This document shows positions 23,425 to 36,384 of a stretch of 64,000 nucleotides of DNA, one piece after another. The position numbers and the translations under genes were made by a program. Source of the DNA: Physcia stellaris (taxonomy: Eukaryota; Ascomycota; Lecanoromycetes; Caliciales; Physciaceae); NCBI GenBank assembly GCA_018902385.1, contig JABSSW010000067.1, positions 1-64,000 on the forward strand. Reading direction: 5' to 3'. Below the pieces are notes generated by a model, which had not been told where the DNA came from, searched no databases, and saw nothing but the letters and a program-made list of their open reading frames with translations. Numbering within the stretch: position 1 is the first letter of the stretch; each line of letters begins with the position of its first letter.

Positions 23425-25386
23425 ATGAAGCTTAGTTACGACATACGCGGTCGGATTCCGGTCATCTTTGCTTTTCTGTCTCATGTCATCATCACATACT
23501 CATGCTTCGAGCCCAGCGAACCGCTACCTGCTCCCAGCTTGGACCCCAGCTCGCCAGACCTGGCTCAATGTTTCTCCGGCCTTGAGTTGACCATTCAAAA
23601 AACCCTCTCGGCGGATGGGGCCCCCTGGAACACCACAATCACTTCCTTCGCCATCGAAGTAACTTCCGCAAAACAGACGCTATGGCAATCCTATCACACG
23701 GCACCGTTGCTTGGCGAATATGCTGGTGGAGAGTATTCCAATGTAATGGGCGGTACATCGTTCAGAATCGCGAGCATTTCCAAAGTCTTCACTGTGCTAG
23801 CTATCCTTCTACAACAGCAGGAAGGAAATCTTAGCTTAAAAGACCCTGTAACGAAATACCTACCGGACCTGCTAGACAGGGATGTGAAGAGTGGTTTTCA
23901 GTGGGAGCACATCGACCTCGAGTCGCTAGCAAGTCAGCTCAGTGGAGCGCCAAGAGAATGTAAGACTTCGGGCATGCCTGTTTACGTTGTTATTAATTCA
24001 AGCAGATGGTCAGGATGACCTCGCCGATCCGATAGTCGCACGGTCGCATGGCATCTCTGATTCGCAAGAGAGTGGTCTTCCGTCACTTAATGATGACGAG
24101 CTTCCTACGTGCGGTATGAATCACGAAACGAGTAAGACATGTTCAAAGAAAGGTATGATTTGAGTACGAGCCTATTACCTAGGTACTGATGCGTTTGTAG
24201 ATATCCTTCAAGGTTTGAGAAAGCGGTATCCTGTCTTCGCTCCAAACTACAAGTCGACCTATTCGAATATAGCCTTCATACTCCTTGGATTCGTCCTCGA
24301 ACTTGTCACTGGCAAATCCTATCAAGATGCTATATCCGCGAGCATTCTCGAACCTTTAGGAATGCACCAAACCACCGTGAGAAAACCAAAGGACTCCACG
24401 GGGGTAATTCCAGCGGTTACGAATGACTGGAAGTATGTGGCAGGGGCTTACGATCCGTATGTGAAATCTTATTAGTTCGATTTGCGATTAAGTATTTACT
24501 GACTCAAATGTGCAGCACCGGTGGCATCTATTCAACGTCTACCGACCTCTCGGTCTTTCTACGCGCTATCCTCAATTCAGAACTTTTGAATGAATCGACG
24601 ACGAATGCTTGGTTCAAGCCACATTCCTGGTCTTCAGGCCTGAACTCTGCTTACGGGATGCCGTGGGAGATATACAGAACCACCAAGCTCTTGTCTGATA
24701 CTGATCGAGGCATGACGGTAGTTACCAAAGGTGGAGCACTCAATGGCTATTATTCACACATCATTTTGCTGCCAGAATATAATTTCGCAATCACTGTATT
24801 GGTCGCTGGCGATTCTCAAGCTCTTGGATGGCTCGAAAAGCAGGTGCTTACGGCTACCGCGGGGGTGGTGGAAAGTATAGCTAGAAGTCAGACAAAAAAA
24901 CGGTATGCCGGCAAATATCAAGCTTCTGGGATCAATTCCTCTCTCGCTCTCGAGCTCAATGGTAGCTCTGGACTCGTGATTGATTCGTGGATTTCGAATG
25001 GTACCGACTTTTTACTCGAATATGTGGGCATCCATACCGGCAAATACGACCTGGATCAAGGAAAGGTCCAGCTACTGCCTGCTGGTGTCCGCCGGAGCAA
25101 TGGTGGGGAAGTCTGGAGAGCCTCTTTTGTACCAAGCTATCAGGAAATCGAAAGTGTCATCGACGGCTGTATGATCAATGATGTGGATAATCTCATGTAC
25201 GGGGACCGGAGCTTACAAGAATTTGTCTTTGTCGCGGACGGCGGCCGTAAGATCACCCTTGTAGAACTCCCTGGTCTCCGAATTGTCATGGAGAGGCAAT
25301 CGGACGTAGAGAGGACAAAGCAGTCTGCTGCATCCCGGGGGTGGGATGCCTTTCAGCATATCCTGGGATTGGATGCTACCACTTAA
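23425..25386 (+). CDS. Secreted beta-lactamase/transpeptidase-family protein
   Basis: A serine hydrolase of the class C beta-lactamase/DD-peptidase fold family, as found in many ascomycetes; the physiological substrate is unknown. Four exons encode 602 residues: 23425-23959, 24006-24152, 24201-24456 and 24516-25386, with introns of 46, 48 and 59 nt that all keep phase. The first ATG in this frame is 23425. It opens a signal peptide ending near THYS-like residues (VIITYSC). The nucleophile motif SxxK is SISK in FRIASISKVFTVLA, and the YxN motif is YSN in STYSNIAFILLGF. The third motif is probably TKGGALNG, with KGG rather than KTG. The C-terminal 200 residues are a beta-rich extension. Codon use and intron style match the neighbours. 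Confidence 0.85.
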
Positions 25387-26214
25387 CACTAGATAACGGG
25401 ATGGTGCTGATGCGAAGCATACCGGTATTTAACTAGTATATAACGACAAACGAAATTCCTCAGAATGACAGATCAGTTCGACAACCCTTTGTCATCGCTC
25501 GTGGCTGAAAAATTGCGAGCTTTGATGGATCACTCATAACTGTTGGGTGTCGCTCTAGTGAAAGCTGAGTATGATACTTCAATGGCTCGAATTCAAGATC
25601 TACAAATCATTAGAATATACGCTTGATGAATGCGCAAACCTGATATCAGGTCACGGAAGCGCCAGCAAGGTATTGCGAAACGGGCACCGTTTGCAAATTT
25701 GCAAAATTGACCGTGACTTCCCAACGTGAGTGGTTGCAAGCGTTTAAAAGCGGTGATCTGCAACGATGTCATGAACATCAAGGGGCACGGCTGGTGAACT
25801 TGCAGCTATGGTGTGGTTGAACAACCAGGTCATTCGTGCATTCACGTGTCAAATGCCGCAAGGTAGGTGTGCTCTATCCAATGATGCCAGCCCCAGCTTT
25901 ACAGCCTCACGCGCTTGCATGTCCGATGCTGCAACTTGCCTTCCTAGGACGAAACACGTCAGAAAGTTTTCTCGATGAGGCTCTCACCGACTCCTTGGAA
26001 GTTCTGAGGAATAGCAATATCGTTTATACCATCAATATCTCCCTATAGGAAAGGCCACGGAAGAACTGCTTTCTAAATCAGCCCCTCGCTTCCAGAAAAT
26101 TCACCAACGAACTGCAAGTGAGTCAAACTACTATCGCACCGTATGAACGAATAGAATGTTGAAGGTAGATCTCACCTGAACGCTTCGAAAGAAAAGCAAT
26201 TAGTGACAGCAGAT
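25387..26214. other. Intergenic region upstream of the dynamin-like gene
   Basis: About 830 bases without a supported gene; short ORFs only. It should contain the dynamin-like gene's promoter. No motif was recognised. Confidence 0.4.
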
Positions 26215-29188
26215 ATGCAGATGGCAGCACAGGATCAGACCCATCTTTTGCAATCAAGTGACCAGCTAAAGCTTCTCGACGAGATCGATAAGCTCCGCTC
26301 ACAGGGTATCAGCCATTATGTCTCCTTGCCGCAGCTCATTGTCTGTGGAGACCAATCATCTGGTAAAAGTTCAGTACTTGAAGCTATATCCGGGTAAGTA
26401 CTTCCATGCTCTCGCTACTTCTCCCTTGAGGAGATACGCCTTCTCTACCTGAGGCTATTGATACTTACTTCCATATCTCCTTAGAATCACCTTCCCTGCT
26501 AAAGACAATCTTTGCACGCGTTTCGCGACGGAGGTTATTCTTCGCAAGGCATCCGCAGTCAGCATTGCCGTCCGCATCATACCGAGCAAGCTACGAACGC
26601 CAGCAGAAGAAGCCAAGCTGAAGGAGTTTGGCGCCACCCTTCATAATCTCGCTGGATTTGCACCTCTCGTCGAGAAAGCGAAGGATACTATGGGTATATC
26701 CGATACAAGTGGTGCATTTTCCAACGACGTGCTACGTGTCGAGATATCTGGACCTGATAGACCTCAACTCACAATTGTTGATCTTCCCGGACTGATACAC
26801 TCGGAGAATAAGCTGCAAAGTGCGGCCGATGTCACACTGGTATGGGACATGGTGCGTGGTTATATGGATAACAAGCGCAGTATTGTTCTGGCCGTTGTGT
26901 CTGCCAAGAACGATTATGCCAACCAAGCTGTCCTCAAGCTGGCAAAAGAAGTGGATTCGGAGGGAAATCGTACTTTAGGCGTGATCACCAAGCCTGACAC
27001 CTTGTCAGTAGGCTCCGAAAGCGAGGCGGGCTTCGTCAGCTTGTCTTTAAACGAAGACATCCACTTCCGCCTTGGATGGCATATTATAAGGAATCGCAAT
27101 TACGAAGAGCGTAATGCGTCGCCTGAATCACGAAACGCTAACGAATCAGCTTTCTTCGCTCGAGGGGTTTGGAAGGACTTGCCCCGTACGATGGTAGGCA
27201 TCGATTCTCTGCGGGCTCGCTTGAGTAAGGTGCTCCTAGACCAAATCAAAGCCGAATTACCAGCCCTCGTCGATGAAATCCAGAGCAACCTTGAAGATTG
27301 TGAGACGAAGCTCAACAAGCTTGGTTCTAAGCGAACAACACTAGGCGAGCAGAGGTTATTTCTGCTGCACATTGGACAGGCTTTCCAAGCACTTTCAAAG
27401 GCAGCTATCGACGGCATATATGAGGATACTTTCTTTGGAGAGTCTCGCACGAAAATTGGTTACGCGAAGAGACTCCGAGCTGTGGTAGCAAACCTCAACC
27501 TTGATTTCGCTAAGACCATGCGAATGCGCGGGCATCACCGCCGCATTGTTGAAGGAGAGTCTGATGAGTCGCCTTATAATATGAGAAATGGGAAGCTTGT
27601 TTCACGGGCAGATTTCGAAGCAGAGATCATGGAACTACTAAAATCAAGTCGCGGACGGGAACTGCCCGGAATGTTCAATCCGATGATAGTTGGTGAAATA
27701 TTCCACCAGCAAGCGAAACCGTGGGAGAACATAGCGAAGGATCATGTTCACCAAACTTGGGAGGTAAGCTGGCTTGGAAACCCTCTCAATCAGTTTGCCG
27801 AAAAATTTATCTTAGCTTGGATACTGACCTTGACGTTCACCACTAGGCTGTAAGGGTTTTCCTAAATTTCGCCTTAGCGAGTCTGACGGACGATAATACA
27901 TGCGATGGTCTCCTTCGCGAAGTTGTTGACCCCCTGATGCAAGAGCGCCTGAAATCCGTCAACAATAAACTAGATGAAGTCCTTCTGCCTCACGTTCGCG
28001 GACACCCAATCACATATAACCACTATTTCACAGAAACGATACAAAAGATGCGGCAACAGCGCCAGAAGCAAGAGCTAAAAGGTAAGTCCCTTCCTTGTTT
28101 GAGTCTCTATACGAGTCAGCACACCTCTTCTACCTTAAGCGAGTATTTGATCTTTTGATCTAAGCATATACGCCATACCCGTACAGGAATGGAGTTTGCT
28201 AAACGGTGCATCCGCAACAGACCTTCTCGGCTCACTGTACAGTGAAAACAGCCATAAGAGCAACAACGCATTTCCCTTCGGTAAACCACATGATGATTCC
28301 GATATAACCGGAAGCTTCAAAATGTCTGAGCTACTTTCCGCTTTGACAACTAACAAGGAAGCTGACATGGACAAATATGCATGCTCCGAGATACTGCTAT
28401 GTATGGAAGCATATTATAAGGTACTAGGACCCAGGTACTATACGAGATTTAATATACTAAGAGATTGTAGGTTGCAATGAAATTGCTCGTGGATAACGTA
28501 GCTGTCCAAGCCATTGAAGCTTGCCTGATGACCCACTTACCTGACATCATCTCACCAGCATCGGTCGTGCAGATGGACGACGACGTTATCACCCGCATAG
28601 CAGCGGAGCCCGAAGAGAACCAAGCGCTTAGAGAGCAGCTTACGCGTAAGCTTGCTGTGCTCAAAGGTATGTCCCCCACCAATCCTCAACGGGAACCAAT
28701 TCATTAAGACTAAGCATGCTGACATTGGAATCTGCAACAGACGGCCTAAGCATCTGCAATCGATATACCGGACGCCGAACGGGCACCAATGTCAATATGG
28801 CTGAGCTCCTTGCTCGTACTCCCAAGCGGCGTGAGCAAACGACAGACTTCGGATCGGATGCCGGGCTAGATGGGATGAAAGAGGTAAGTAGCCACCCAGA
28901 GATCCGGTAAGTGGGGATTTCACCTAACTCTACAATCAGCAGCATGTCTCCAACAAGCCCGAGATTGAACCGCCTAACGAAGTTAGTGCATGTCCTCCGC
29001 CGCGGGAAGCTGAGCCAGATAACTCTGCCACTGAAAATCAGCCCATTAGCGGAGACATGTGGGGGAGCTTCGGAATAGCTTCGAAAGGTTCCAAGAAGGA
29101 TAAGAAAAAGAAGAAGGGCACTTTAGGCTTCTTTGAAGAGGGATCACCAGCTCCAGCTCCAGCTCTAAGTACTTATGATTGGCAGTAG
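26215..29188 (+). CDS. Dynamin-like (Mx/Vps1-type) large GTPase
   Basis: A large GTPase of the dynamin superfamily, close in layout to the Mx-like proteins common in filamentous fungi. Exons: 26215-26393, 26485-27763, 27847-28081, 28187-28420, 28471-28666, 28741-28883 and 28943-29188. G1 is GDQSSGKS, G3 is DLPGL, G4 is TKPD. The middle/stalk region follows ([18 protein letters not shown]) and the GED-like helix is [16 protein letters not shown] joined to [12 protein letters not shown]. The tail is lysine-rich ([17 protein letters not shown]). There is no PH domain or transmembrane segment. The ATG at 26215 is the first in frame. The junction of exons 3 and 4 is out of phase by one base, although both splice borders are good, so a one-base indel near 28195 is likely. 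It lies 1.5 kb upstream of an NLR gene on the same strand. Confidence 0.85.
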
Positions 29189-30662
29189 TTTTCATACGGC
29201 AAGTGAGGTAGACGATACCCACGGTCACCTTTGATAGCTATTGCAGGCGGTACGAACTTCTGTATACTACAGCGAGTCACCCGAGCTGTGGGTGCATTAT
29301 AAGGGTTATACATCTAGTCACTGTAGAAACTCTAGATAAGAGCACTCCACGGTTCAGATGAACACCACAAAGCACGTAATCTCATGTCTTCACCTCGCTC
29401 ATGTTCTGATTTTCACCCTTTTTTCTAATGTATACGTCAGGATGAATCGAAATGCTACATCGACCGAGTAGTTACGTATTCCCAAATTTATACGCTAGCC
29501 GACCATTAACTACTCTAACCATATGGCCCAGACTTGCTCACGATTCAATTCCCCATTACCTCTACTTTGCATTATACCATAAAACAGCATGCTGAATTTT
29601 CTCCTCCCCTCACAAGCTATCCCACACCGACCAAGATCCTTCCACCTCTGAACTATTGAACTCCTGCCCCGTTCCCCTGAAAAGCTGAAGTCACATCTTC
29701 ACAATCACCACCAATCGACCTTCGATGGCGATAGGATCTTGATGTGAGCGATGAAGACAGCCCCGTCGCTGGGAGTAGGGATATCATTCATGATAAAGAT
29801 AAGTGGGATGGTTTAAGTGCGATTGATTCGTGAAAGGAGTAATGTCGATCAAAGAACGTTGAATGTATGTGGTGCCATTCTCGGCGGATTTTTATGGAGA
29901 TGTTGGGGTTGTGCAGTTGGTGGATTGGTTGTTAGAGAGGGAGTGGCTCGTGGGAGTGGCGGCCCGGGTGCTTCCGTCGCTGGGTTGTTGGATGTAAATG
30001 AGGGAATTGCCAATATATGACTTATACATCTTGAGACAAATTCCTTTTTTTATCGAATTTAGGTTGCCCGGGAACGACCGGGGTGCGAAGCAGGCACCTT
30101 CCTATATAGAACTAGTTCTAGAAAGGTTTCATAGCCGAGCCAAGCATGATAGACGTTCAAATTGGCAAGAATAAGCAGCTAGAAGAAGTCTTTCGCCAGC
30201 CTTGCACAGCTTGTCTTCGACCATGCTTGTTCCTACTTCCGAGCGATTACGAAGCCAAGGTCCATGTATGACCTACTCGTACGTGCCAGCGTCGACAATC
30301 CCTAGCGTCCTGTATGGTCAAGAGGTCGAATCCTGGCAGAAAAGGATTCAAGAGCTAGGCAGTTTGGGCCGGAAGACGCGCAGAGAGACTGGTCATGGTC
30401 GCGTTGTCTGCTCTGGTCTATGCGTGAAAGACGTGAATAGGCTTCGCTCTATCAGTGACCGTACAATTGCACCGGGCTAGGTAACGTACAGGAAAGAAAT
30501 TTTCCGACCCCAGTCCAAGGAAAACAAAGACAGCAGGTGATACCTAGGATAAACCTTCGATAAGGTAGCCGTGAGTATTCACTAGTCTGTACATTACATT
30601 TCATACATACTTATGATCCTAGGGCAACTAGAGTGTCTTTCTCGTTCATAGGGCAGCCAACG
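29189..30662. other. Intergenic region upstream of the NLR gene
   Basis: About 1.5 kb with no supported gene. At 30109-30123 the sequence GAACTAGTTCTAGAA contains a perfect TTCTAGAA palindrome, which fits a TTCnnGAA heat-shock-type half-site pair about 540 bases upstream of the NLR start. This site is a suggestion only. Confidence 0.35.
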
Positions 30663-33600
30663 ATGGAATCCACCAAGCAGATTAAACGTCGTGGGCTCAC
30701 GGAGGTTCATCGTCCCGCTACCGGAACTCCGCTTATTGACGTCGTCTTTGTTCACGGTCTAGACGGACACCCAAGATCCACTTGGATGAGCGAGAAAGAT
30801 AAGGTTTTCTGGCCTAGTCAATTGCTGCCACCGATACTGGAGGAAGAGAAGGCACGGATATTGGTCTACGGATACGACGCCGATGTTACCCCATCGAGAA
30901 ACGGACCGGCAACAATGTCAAGGGATAAGATACATAACCATGGCGAACAACTAGTCGCCGAGCTGTGCGGAAACCGTTCAAAGCCAGCGGCGGAGCGTCC
31001 AATAATATTCGTTGCACATTCACTCGGAGGTCTGGTCGTGAAGTCTGCATTGATCCATTCATCTGAAACTCGTGGCACTAAAACAAGACGTCTACGGTCC
31101 ATATTCGTGTCTACCTATGGAATACTATTCCTGGGTACTCCGCATAAAGGCTTTGACATCAGGAAATGGATTTCTCGAAAAGAGTTGGCTTCCGGCGCTA
31201 GAGTGCATGATAAACGCATCCGCACTCAATCACACGTAATTGACGCCTTGCAAAGTAATAGTGAAACCCTCCAGGTACTGGACCGTCGATTTATTGATCT
31301 GACCGATCGATTTCAGATCTTTTTGTTCCACGAAGGAAAGCCCACAAGGATGAACGGAAAGCTGTACTATGTAATCCATGAGGAGTCTGCGGCGCCAACT
31401 ATTCAAGATGTAGAGCACGCAGTCATACAGCAAGACCATGCTCATATGTGTCAATTTGATAATGATCACAGCCCCGGGTTTGCCCTTGTCACTGAGGCAC
31501 TCCAACGCTATGCTGCTGCAGCGCCGGAAAGCATTCAAGCTGCCTGGGGTTTGGAACACAAAGAACACCATGTCAAAATTGAAGCAGAAGTCCAACAAAA
31601 ACTTAGCAGTATATCAATTAGTGACTATCAGACTTCTCCAGATACGGGTCAGACCGGTCGCCTATCTGCATAATGTTGTACTGACATTTGTTTAGGATCG
31701 CAGCGTGAGAGGCATTATATTGTCCCACGAACGCAAGTGAAAAATTTCATTGGTCGTGAAGCTCAGCTCAGCCAGATCTCGTCCCATTTCTTGAATGACC
31801 GAGTTGATAATCAGCCACAGATCCTTGTCCTTCACGCCCTTGGCGGCCAAGGGAAAAGCCAACTCGTACTTAAATATTGCTCGTCATCCCGGGAGATTTA
31901 CGCAGGTATCTTCTGGATCAATGCTAGTTCCGAACAATTAGCCATGCAGTCTTTTGCTCAGATTGGAACAGCTCTGGGAATCGCTTCCTCTGCAATAACG
32001 GAAAGGAACGACTTAATGGTTAAGATGATCAAACAACATCTGGAGTGCTGGAGTCAACGGTGGTTGTTAGTCTTCGACAACTATGACGAGCCCCAGAAGT
32101 TTTCAAAGGTTCGGCAGTTTATTCCCCAATGCAAGTGCTCCGCGGCTTTTAGTGTGATGTCGACAGTTTCGCTGCTAATTGTGTTGACAGTCAAAAAGGG
32201 TCGTGTGATCTTCACGAGTCGTAATGCGCAGCTAGACCGGCTAGGTCATTACCTAATGGAGGTTCCCGCTATGAATGCCAAAGAAGGGGTAGGCCTTTTG
32301 TTGAGCCAACACAGCCACGAGGACATCGAGCATTATTTCACCCAGGCATCAAGCATAGTTGAGCGTCTCGGTGGTCTACCGCTGGCTATCGAACAGGCTG
32401 CTGCATACATCCGCTATCGACGTTTACCTTTACAGCGACTGGACAATTTTGTGGAAGTGTACGAGACAAAGAGAAGAAATATTCTATCACATACTCCTGC
32501 TCACTTTTGGGAATACACAACAAGTCAGATTCATGGAGAAGAAGACCAAGCTAAGGCCATCAGTGCCTTCACTACTTGGGAAATGTCGCTGGAACAGCTA
32601 CCCAGTATGAACAATTCCAGCGATTATCAGGAAAAGATCCATTTGTTGACCCTCTCTGCCTTCTTCAATCCCACCAAGATTGAAGAATTCCTTTTCCGCA
32701 ACCACTGGGAGGAAAACAGCCGAACCACTTCTTGGCTACGCAATATCAGCACGAATGAAGAGACAAATCGGGTGAGCGAAGAAGAGACTAGCGAGCAGGA
32801 CTCTTCCAATCGAGAACTTGATACCTTGTGGGATTCAGAGAAATATTTGGATTTGCTTTTGACCTTCTACGAACTGTCACTGTTGCAGAGCCTGGAAAGG
32901 GATGCAGGAGAGGTGGTCTTCTCTTTACATCCACTTATCCGAGACTGGCTACAGCTTCGAGCAGAGATGAAGAAGCGTCAAGCATGTATCGAAGAAAGCA
33001 TGGAGGTGGTTGCGGCAAGCGTGAAAGTCAACTACGGTAAAGTCATGAGCTTCGAATACGATAGTGCACTCTTGGCCCACATTGATACTTGTCTCGCGAA
33101 TGATGAACGCTTCTCCAAGAAGCAGCATCAGCTCGGTAATCGCATCAAGAATTGTGACATAGCTTGCTGGCTTGCAAAATTCTGTCACGACCAAGGTCGG
33201 TACCAGGTAGCAGAGAAGCTTTTCCGTCAAATGGTTGCAACAGACCAGAATGTATTAGGTTTGGAGCATGAAGACACCATGAGGGCTATGGACTCTTTGG
33301 CCCAAGCGTTTCTCGAACAAGGTAAATTCGACGAGGCAGAGACGTCGTTTCTGCGGACACTTCAACTCCGCCAAAAACTGTTTGGAGAGAGAAATGCCGA
33401 CACTATTCAAAGCTTACAAAATTTAGCTTCACTATCCTATAGAAAGGGCAAATACGATGACGCAGAGATGCGGTTTGGACAGGTGTTGCAATGGAGAACC
33501 ACGGAGCTGGGACACGAGGATCCCCGAACACTATCGACTATGAGAGAACTGGGATGGGTGGTGAGGGAGCAAGGGAGATATGAAGAGGCAGAGACAATAC

Positions 33601-34471
33601 AACGTCAGACGCTATGTATGACAGAACAGGCCCAAGGAATAGAGCATGGTGAATATGTGAACAGTATGAGTAGCTTAGCGTCAATTTTAGACGATCAACA
33701 CAAATCTGAAGAAGCCGAGCAATTGCAACGGCAGGTACTATACTTGCGTGAAAAGTCGTGGGGAAAAAGGCATCCGGACACATTGGCTAGCATGAACAAC
33801 TTAGCTTTAACGCTGGAAAAAATGGGCAAACTTGAAGAAGCTGAGCAAATGAATCGTGCAGCGTTGCAATTGAAGCAAGAGGTGCTAGGAAATAAGCACC
33901 CAGATACACTGACAAGCATGAATAATCTAGCGGAACTGTTGCACAGTCAAGGCAGTAAAGAAGCTGAGAAAGTGCATCGCGAGACGCTAGAACTGACAAA
34001 GCAAGCTTTGGGGTGGAGCATCCTGACACGTTGTGTAGCATGAATAATCTGGCTTCGACGCTACCAGATTATGAAGCGGAACACCTGTTGCGCGAGACCT
34101 TGCGATTGAGACACAAAGTGTTGGGAAAGAAGCATCCTGACACGCTAATTACAATGCATTATCTCGCTTCTAGACTTCCAGAGGACGAAGCAGAGCCTCT
34201 GTTTCGTGAGACCTTGCGACTGAGGGTGGAAGTGCTGGGAAAGAAGCATGCAGACACATTGATCACCGTGGAGTGGCTGGCATGGGTGCTGCGGAAGCAA
34301 AGAAAGAACGATGAAGCTGAAGAAATGATGAAAGATCTAGCAGTGGTGCTGCGGGAGCAAGGAAGGAACGATGAAGCTATAGAGATAGAGCAGCGGCATC
34401 GGGAATTTCAGCAGCTAAATCATGGCCATAGCGACTGCCAGAAGGATGCTGGACAAAGCTCTAGAGGCTGA
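30663..34471 (+). CDS. NLR: SesB-like alpha/beta hydrolase, NB-ARC, TPR
   Basis: A three-part fungal NOD-like receptor. The N-terminal 320 residues are a SesB/DUF676-type lipase-esterase: VVFVHGLDGHPRSTW, nucleophile elbow FVAHSLGGLVVKSAL, ILFLGTPHKGF and a late HAHMCQF. A 48-nt intron (31648-31695) joins it to the NB-ARC part: FIGREAQL, P-loop ALGGQGKSQLVLKY, VIFTSRNAQL and GLPLAIEQAAAYI. About nine kinesin-light-chain-type TPR units follow, with repeated KHPDTLTSMNNLA cores. At 32131-32190 there is a good GC-AG intron (GCAAGT, GCTAAT, GACAG) whose removal restores FIPQFKKGRVIF; it is 60 nt and open, so retention is also in frame. After 34013 the TPR array continues in another frame, as if one G were missing from the G4 run at 34010-34013. 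Related NLRs act in heterokaryon incompatibility and non-self recognition; that role here is inference. Confidence 0.85.
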
Positions 34472-36384
34472 AGCATCGCACTCTATACTTGGCTTGAGAA
34501 GTGATGGATTTTCGGTTGCACAAATTTTTACGATGTACTATCTTATCATAACATTCTCGAACATTCGCTTCCGTGGTTTCATCTTCTACTGGGGTGCTTC
34601 CACAAGTGTTCCAACTGCTGAATACCCGGCTTGGGAACTGCATTGACTGGCAAGCTACATCCTTCCATTCTTTCACCATTCATATCCGAGATCAGCGCGG
34701 GGGGGCGGCAATTGGATCGCTCAAAACTTCGTCACAACTCCTATATGCCAGCAATCTCATCACTGAGATTGGAAAATTCCTTTCGATTGGAGAAGCCATA
34801 TTACGCCAGCCATCTGCAGAGGTCGACCTCTTCTGAACGTACATCAAGTCCGACCGACACTAATAACAGGATGCTCCCATCGCTTGTTTCGGGTCTTAGA
34901 ACCATCGTATTCATACATAAATCATGGTCAAGAACAGGGTTTTGGAATACTCCATCATCAATCAAGACACTTAGTGAAACATTTTCGTACTACCAGAACT
35001 TGCTAGCCTGGTTGTCATAGAAGCTGGAACGCAGAGTAAACAATTTCATAAAACCGGCCTAAGACAAATTTACAACTATAAGTACTTAGCATTGCCTAGC
35101 TTACAACGTTCTGTCTGGATGGTCTTGTGGATCAGGAAATATATAGTCCAATGACACCGCTGGTGGCATTTCCTCGACCTCTTTGGCAATTCTAACGATA
35201 GCGAACTATTATAGACGCGGAGGAAGGTTAGAGTCATGGGTTCAATGTAGAAACCGAGCAGAATAAACCGAGAAAAGATGATCTTTCTGACCCAACGGAA
35301 TTCCGATCAAAGCGAATCACACTAATTAAGAAGGATTAAGATGCTCTCGAGACATTCATCCACCCAAGCTGGTTATACGAGTATTCTAAGATTTCATAAC
35401 GATATGCTAAAGTGAAGAATATGTCCTTGACGAGCATAACAAATTCTCGAGAGGATTGTAGACATTGATTGATAAGACGACGGGTCTCTGAATCGGTTTC
35501 AATGCAGCGGCCGTGGGCTGCGAGTCTCAGGATGACAAGAGGTTGTGATACTTCAGACTTTTCAATAGTGGAGAATAAGAGCTGGGAAACAACAAGGTTA
35601 ATTTTGGATGCGAATAACCAGTCTAAATGATCCAGTACGAGACTCCTCAATCTTTACTGTCTAGGTACATGATTTCAATTTTTATCAAATCAGGAAACGA
35701 ACCACAGCGTTTAGTGGTGAAGAGCTCTGTCCGGTTCCAATCTCTACATTGTACCGTAAATTTTTGCTGGGTCGTCTTCTTCAAGTCAATGTCCACTCAG
35801 TCAATCGTTAGATCTTCAAGTCTTTCTTGAACCGCACCCTGTGGTCCGCCCGATTTTGGACAGCACAGAAAATTTAGCTCTAGGCAGCTGAAGTGACCCT
35901 CAATATCTAAGCTTTCTTGATAAAGTATGTATCAATATGTCTAGTGTTGAGCGAGCTGTTGATTTATACATAGTTCACGCCACACACCTGATAGTAGAGA
36001 AAATGATGTGGGCACTCGACTAATAAGAAACTGTCTTTTACATTTGTTGGCAGAGCCAAAATCCTCATACCATGATCGTCGAATTGAGGGTCCCGTTACA
36101 GATAGCACAATAGAGTCGCACTGCATGATCATTTACACATAAGCGTAGTTACCGCTTGTCGGTTGTCAAACCTACCTTATGAATTATAGAAATCAAGAGT
36201 GGAACCTCTACAGCTGTCTTCACTGCCAAAAATGCAAAAATTGAAAGTAAGTTAATTGCAGATAAAGCCGTGAAAGACTATGGCTAAAAGAAGATTATTC
36301 CCAGACCCAGCGTCATGATTTGATCAAATACTCCTTGCAAACGTAAAGTCAAAGTTATCGACAAGGCAGGTCTTCCCGCAACAT
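34472..36384. other. Unresolved interval with fragmentary minus-strand ORFs
   Basis: About 1.9 kb without a gene I recognise. On the minus strand, 36240-36177 reads FLAVKTAVEVPLLISIIHK up to a GTAGGT donor, 36125-35941 is an open segment after an AG, and 35650-35336 encodes about 100 residues with alternating hydrophobic pattern. They could be exons of one divergent or broken gene, but phases do not join cleanly and no family is apparent. The plus-strand ORF at 34631-35020 has no recognisable motif. Confidence 0.3.

Noticed and set aside
30301-30345. tRNA-like B-box sequence GGTCGAATCC
   Set aside because: No matching A box or cloverleaf around it.
32131-32190. The 20-residue insert in the NB-ARC domain as genuine protein sequence only
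   Set aside because: It has a GC donor, branch site and AG acceptor, and its removal restores the family alignment, so an intron is the better reading.
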